64,000 bases of DNA from Rhytidiadelphus loreus (Eukaryota; Streptophyta; Bryopsida; Hypnales; Hylocomiaceae): the NCBI GenBank assembly GCA_947034895.1, contig OX344763.1, forward strand, positions 48,297,025 through 48,361,024. Direction: 5' to 3'. The notes under the pieces were generated by a model. The model was not told where the DNA came from. It searched no databases and worked only from the letters and a program-made list of their open reading frames with translations. Below are positions 58,942 through 64,000 of the stretch, one piece after another. A program made the translations under genes and the position numbers. How positions within the stretch are numbered: the first letter of the stretch is position 1; each line of letters begins with the position of its first letter.

Positions 58942-59800
58942 AGTAAAGTGCCATAAAACATGATTTTCAAACCTCTTTTACGCATAGTAAAATGACTTTC
59001 TTTAAAAAACTTTTAACTACAAAAAGGTTGAAAATGAAGCCAAGTTCTACCTCCGACATTCCGTTCCAAGTTTCAACCTTCCAACAAAAAGATATGAACC
59101 ATTTTCTAAGGCTGTGCTTGAAAATGGTCAAAAAAATTCCGTCCGCTCCTCCGACCCGCCGTCTACCCTTTCGGACGGCCCGTCCGACCCTCTGTCGACC
59201 GTAGTAAAATGCCATAAAACATGATTTTTAGAGCTCTTTTACACATAGTAAAATGTCTTTTTTCAAAAAACTTTGAACAACAAAAACGTTGGAAATGAAG
59301 CCAAGTTCCAACTCCAAGAATCCGTTTTAAGTTTCAACCTTCCAGCAAAAAGTTATATACCATTTTCTAAGGCTGTTTTTGAAAATGGCCAAAAAAACGC
59401 CGTCCTCTCCTCCGACTCCCATCCACCCATCTCACCACCCAAAAAACCCTTCCAGTCTCCAATCCTCCATCCGCCCTTCCCACCCGCCGTCCACTCCTCC
59501 AACCCGCCGTCCGACCCTCTGCCGACCGCAGTAAAATGTCTTAAAACATGATTTTTAGACCTGTTTTACGCATAGTAAATGTCTTTTTTCAAAAAACTTT
59601 GAACTACAAAAACGTTGGAAATGAAGCCAAGTTCCACCTCCAAGAATCCATTTTAAGTTTCAACCTTCCAGAAAAAAGTTATAGACCATTTTCTAAGGCT
59701 GTTTTTGATAATAGCCAAAAAAACGATGTCTTCTACTCCTCTCCTCCGACCCCCCGTTCGCCATCTAACCACTCGTCCGCCTATTGTACCTTCCATCCAA
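58942..59800. repeat. Three tandem copies of a 260-330 base unit
   Basis: Units start at about 58,942, 59,203 and 59,530 with AGTAAAATGCCATAAAACAT. Each contains TTTCAACCTTCCARCAAAAA and ACCATTTTCTAAGGCTGT and ends in a CCGTCCGAC-like patch. Similarity is high between copies two and three. Confidence 0.85.
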
Positions 59801-59956
59801 TTGTATTGTATTGATGAATTTTAAAAAGTACAGATTCGCTTTTCCAAACTTCTATTTAATACTACAAAGTACAAACATTGTATATAGCATTTATGTATAC
59901 AAAGGAAGGATAATCCAAGTTAAACTTTCACACATTGAAATATGCACTATAATTGT

Positions 59957-60000
59957 TATACCCTAAACCCTAAATCTTAAACCCTAGACCCTAAACCTTG
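59957..60000. repeat. Interstitial telomere-like repeat
   Basis: TACCCTAAACCCTAAATCTT and AAACCCTAGACCCTAAACC resemble degenerate plant telomere units in CCCTAAA orientation. Confidence 0.7.
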
Positions 60001-60864
60001 AATTTTACATTAGTGAACAAACACATTGCTTTAATGTGCAAAATATGTTTGACTTCTAATTCCCTTAAAATGTGATTATCATGATGTACTACATATGGAT
60101 TTTTGCATAGTTCATAAGCTTATTCATATATGTTGTCAACATGTTCTTGGTATTTTCTACATCAATTATGATGTGCCAATTTACAAATATCAAACATACA
60201 ATTATAATTTGAAGTTTTTTTTTCTTTAAGTTTTGTTGTAAAATGCATTAATAGTTTCAAACATCAAAGTATACATAGTACAAGCAATTATATTATTTTA
60301 TAATTGTATTACAAGATGCTACAAAAAATGCTTTAAATATTTTAATGTAATTTAATGTTGTTCAAGATTAAATATTGCATTTATACAACAAAAATATTAT
60401 TGAAGTTGTTTTCCTACACCCTTATACCTATAAATTGTAAATCGTCAACTATATATCTCATATGAAAAATATTAGTGCTTGAATAGTTTAAAACATAACC
60501 GACCTTTGTCGAACATGAATACATGATGGCCCCTCATATGATCCCTTCAATACTTTTGGGTTCCTTATTTTTACTTAAGAAGATTGAATTGATCATTATT
60601 TAATTAGACAAGAGATTTTATTGCAATTATATTGTGGAAGATCTAGCATGCTTGGTTAATTATATATATTACTAAAAGTCAAACTATATAGTTTTTGACT
60701 TTTAATCCAATCAATATTGTATTCTTCAAGGTTTTAAATTACGGAATTTTCTATAAAATCATTTGTAAATGCATTATTTTATAGTATTTCTTCAATTCTT
60801 TGGTTATAAGTTTGTGGTAGACATTTCTATTTCTATTTGTACTTATGTCTTCGGTTTTGTTAAT
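60001..60864. other. AT-rich stretch downstream of F
   Basis: No gene is seen. The sequence is strongly AT-rich, like the spacers of the giant element. Confidence 0.5.
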
Positions 60865-61721
60865 TTATATTGATAGTAGTATTGAATTTTCTATAAGCCA
60901 TTCAATTGTAGCATTTGCTCTTGCAACTTTGTCTTCATCCATGTCTTCTCGCGACGAGGAAGAGGGGGCAACTTCTTTCACAAGGTCGTGCTTGTTTGGA
61001 GCAATGCTTTGCTCACCCGTGATTGGTACATGAACCGAGGTGGGTAAACAAGTCTCCGGATCCTTGAAATTGACCTTCCAAAATACACCTCCCGAAGAGG
61101 CATTGGTGGCCTCCGCTCCTAGTTGTGTGGGGTCCAACTGTATTGCGTTGCCTACACCCTGTGAAACCTTCATTGTAGGCGTTCTAGTATTTTTGAATAC
61201 TATTTTAGATTCAGCCGTTTGTGCCCCGTGGTTGTATAAATCGGGAATATCCTTTTGATTTTTCGGAAGTTGAAGCGGCAATTGCGATGTCGTTGGAAAC
61301 GTGCTCCAATCCACCTTCCGACCCAATATGAGTTCTGCATACACCATAGATGCCGTGCTGTAATTTATGTATCCTTTACTCCTTGCCTTCTTGCCGAAGA
61401 GGACCTTCCACACCTCGTCCGATTGATGTACAAAATGACTATCCTTGCAAGTCCACGGCTTACAATTGAAATATCTTGTGTGGGCTGCGTGGAAATCCCG
61501 AGGCCACAACTTGTCAATGTGGTACATTTTGACAAATGTTTGCACATTTTAGAGCTCCAATATTCGGCCTCCACTTTCTCCCAGTCAGGCTCCGCTTTGA
61601 TGTTCGGATCATCTAAAATGTCATACTGCAACGCATGTCCGGCCCCCCTTGTTTTAATTTTCTTCGGTGGAGGTTGTGTTGAAGTCGTCCCAATAGCCCC
61701 TCCATCACCTTCCACGGCCAT
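60865..61721 (-). pseudogene. Gene F, CHIxKLFP family member outside the giant elements
   Basis: The ATG at 61,721 opens MAVEGDGGAIGTTSTQPPPK with PDWEKVEAEYW, matching the EPEPW region of D and E. A shift near 61,548 moves the frame. The conserved domain then reads FVKMYHIDKLWPRDFHAAHT, SDEVWKVLFGKKARSKGY and MVYAELILGRKVDWSTF. The product continues through a threonine/serine-rich linker (IQLDPTQLGAEATNASSGG) and stops at 60,865, with no long coiled coil visible. It is more distant from B, D and E than they are from each other. A GGCCGTCGGATC array lies upstream, so the gene-plus-array layout of the giant element recurs with a different motif. Confidence 0.6.
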
Positions 61722-61929
61722 GCTTGGTACTTTGAATTGAAGAGCAATTCAAAGTAAAAAATTCGGTCAATTGAAATATACGTGTAGGTAATTTAAATCT
61801 ACCAAAGTCACACCGTAATAAAATATGTTGGACCCCTTCTCTCCACCAAGTAAGAGCAACTAGCGCCAGAGGCAACAGCAACACATCTGACTTGGCAAGT
61901 TTGGAGAGAAGAAGTGAAAAGAAATGAAG

Positions 61930-62320
61930 GGCCCGTCCGATCATATAGCCATCCGAAACCAACCCTAATACCGGTTCGGTTCCGGACCGCGATCCGTCCG
62001 ACTTTGGGCTGTCGGATCGGTCCTGGTCGTCCAATTGGGCGGACCGAACAGGCCATCGCCGTCCAATCAGGCCGTCGGAAGAGGCCGTCCGATGAGGGCG
62101 TCGGAAGAGGCCGTCGGATCCGACGTCACCGGCCGATGAGGCCGTCGGATCGAACGCTGCCGTCGGATTGAAGACGCCGGGGCCGTCAGATCGGGCCATC
62201 GGAAGACCAAGTTTCGGAGTCGCCTGCGCCCGATTAGACGGACCGAACAGGCCGTGGCCGTCGAATCAGGCCGTCAGATGGATTTTAGGTCTTCATGTCT
62301 CCGATCAGGCCATCGTCTCC
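61930..62320. promoter_or_regulatory. GGCCGTCGGATC array upstream of F
   Basis: About fifteen cores such as GGCCGTCGGAAGAGGCCGTC, GGCCGTCGGATCG and GACGGACCGAACAGGCC occur on both strands. The position relative to F matches that of the GGGCGAC arrays relative to B, D and E. Confidence 0.65.
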
Positions 62321-62490
62321 TCTGCACGGACCTGCTGAATTGTCATCCGCCAGCTGTATACGCACTGTTCAAACAACGGATCCTTGAAATAGTTAAATCA
62401 CTGTAAAGAATGATCAATGTAATGTAGAAAGCATCCAATGTGTGAAAGCTTATTGTTCATTTTCTTCCCTACATTGTGAGACTGTTTTTA

Positions 62491-62531
62491 ATGCTAAACC
62501 CTAGACCCTAAACCCTAAACCCTAAACCCTA
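62491..62531. repeat. Interstitial telomere-like repeat
   Basis: TAAACCCTAGACCCTAAACC continues into three perfect CCCTAAA units. It has the same orientation as 59,957-60,000, and the two bracket gene F. Confidence 0.8.
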
Positions 62532-63689
62532 CAAATTATTAAATTTCCATATAAAATATTCACGTGCTCAACAAAAAATTGGTGCAGCATGCGGCATCAC
62601 TTTTACGATTTCACCGAGTATTCCCACCATCCCAATATCCACTAGTAGCAATTTTGGCTCGCCCTCTATACATGGTTACATGGATACATAATTACATTGC
62701 AATTTGAAGACATTTATTTTTTTGGATCCACAAAGTACATGACTTCTTCTATGATTTTAAGATATGATTTAAAAAGTCAATGTGGAAATGTTGGTTGAAA
62801 TGTAATTTGAATGTAGAAACCATTGTGTAATTGATCCATTGAACTTGTAGTCTACATGTGATAATTTAAATGTACTATACACGTGAACCTTGTCGACTAA
62901 TTAGTTATTCATTTCTATGTTTTCGGGTATGAATTATTACATGGCACCGTGGAAATTGCAGAAGTGAAAGGTTGTCCCACAAAATTGACAATTGAATATG
63001 ATGATCACTCATGTACAAGAATTAATAGAAGGAGAACATCACATATGATCATTTGAAAGTTTTTTATTTACTTGTAAAATGTACTACTCATTCATGAATT
63101 CATGACATTGTAATATGGAAAATTTGAACCATATACCCTATATTGATATATTTTTTCATTTCATTGAGAAGGGGGAGAGAGGGGCCAACTTTAAGGCCTT
63201 CACCAATTTTTCTAAACTTGAATTCATTAATCTATTAATTTAGGTTTCATTAATTATATGTATGACGAAATGTTAAGCTTTCATACCTTGCAGTATTGCA
63301 CAAAAATATATTATATTATAGAATTATGGATAATCTCTTTATTCAAAGTTCTAGCCTATTAGAGCATGTTCTTGAGTGTTGCCAAAATAAATCTATAAAT
63401 CTTTAGAGTTCATTTCTGCATGCAATTGCTAGTGAGATTGATAACTATTAACTAGAAAAGAAGTACTACAAGTTTTTGTGGAACTGAAAGAGAGTGGGCA
63501 CATTTGAGCAAAAAATAAATATTTCTTCAAATAAATTATTCTAGGTAGTTTTCTACTTTTACATGGTCAACAATTATGGAATCTCTCTTTCTTTACTCAA
63601 AAAATGCAGTTGTAAGTGCCCCATAAGGCCATAACCGTCTTGGGGGGTGCACTTAGTTCTACTATAACAAATCACATGTGAACAAGTGG
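62532..63689. other. AT-rich DNA, no gene recognised
   Basis: No coding region or repeat is supportable. GTAAGTGCCCCATAAGG (about 63,612) may be the end of the following MITE-like sequence. Confidence 0.4.
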
Positions 63690-64000
63690 TTTCTAATAAA
63701 CTATAATTTCAACCTAAAATTTTGAACATTGTTTAATAATGACTATAGCTTTCTATTGCCAAAATTTCCAACTCAAATAAAATATGAAATGATTTCTAGA
63801 AGAGGTTGAAACTTGAAAATGAACTAAAATGGCATGTTTTTCAATTGAAATAATTATAGAGGACACATTTAGATGACCATTGAGTCAATATTCAATTCAA
63901 AATGAGCTTTCAATAATGAGTTATTTTTAGGAATTTTTTGTTCATTTTTTAGACAATTTTTTCTTATATAATAGAGGGGTGTAAAAGCTATTTTTCAGTT
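63690..64000. mobile_element. Partial relative of the 43.8 kb MITE, opposite strand
   Basis: AATAAACTATAATTTCA, TTTTGAACATTGTTTAATAATG and further blocks follow in the same order as the reverse complement of the MITE interior at 44,030-44,300. The end sequence differs from that MITE, so it is a related subfamily. The element runs off the window edge. Confidence 0.65.

Overview
The window reads as nuclear, transposon-rich DNA from a streptophyte plant (land plant or charophyte alga; I cannot place it more precisely). Reasons are spliced genes with GT..AG introns, CCCTAAA-type interstitial telomere motifs (59,957; 62,491), DUF659/hAT-like and MULE/SWIM-like transposase genes, and long AT-rich gaps. 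I recognise no housekeeping gene and no RNA gene. Nearly everything is nested mobile DNA.

The centrepiece is a 22.7 kb element (L, 3,715-26,375) bounded by CAGGGTTGT...ACAACCCTG ends of hAT type. It carries six genes: a hAT transposase (A), a coiled-coil protein (B), a spliced gene of unknown function (G), an intact protein kinase (C), an intact coiled-coil protein (D) and a RING-H2 protein (E). B, D, E and a remote fourth gene (F, 61 kb) share one N-terminal domain I do not recognise. Each gene is preceded by an array of a GC-rich motif, consensus GGGCGACYGCGGGTC, and the same arrays sit at both element ends. Orientation follows a rule: the motif points inward from each terminus and points away from each gene start. 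B, C, D and G also share a short promoter-like block between array and coding start.

A second copy (R, 27,575-46,878) lies 1.2 kb away in opposite orientation, so 3.7-46.9 kb is one imperfect palindrome. R has lost about 7.9 kb internally (part of B, all of G, most of the kinase) and its outermost 70 bases or so. It gained a 3.9 kb insertion (36,656-40,574) and a 584 bp hAT-type MITE (43,813-44,396). R itself sits inside another hAT gene (hAT2, pieces at 26.9-27.6 and 46.9-49.5 kb), which has its own flanking motif arrays (CGTCCGC type) and ends at 49,987.

On the left (1.4-3.7 kb) is a broken MULE/SWIM-like transposase gene. On the right (50-56 kb) are remains of another gene group: a spliced unknown gene, an FCP1/SCP-like HAD phosphatase relic and a third unknown gene, with introns or spacers carrying a palindromic TTTAGCTCGAGTCGAGC-like motif. 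From 57 to 62.5 kb come further motif arrays, a three-copy tandem repeat, a third hAT-type end (58,620) and gene F with its own GGCCGTCGGATC array. The right edge holds a partial relative of the MITE.

In-frame premature stops are strikingly often TAG, with CAG seen at the same codon in a sister copy twice. This fits decay of CHG-methylated transposon DNA.
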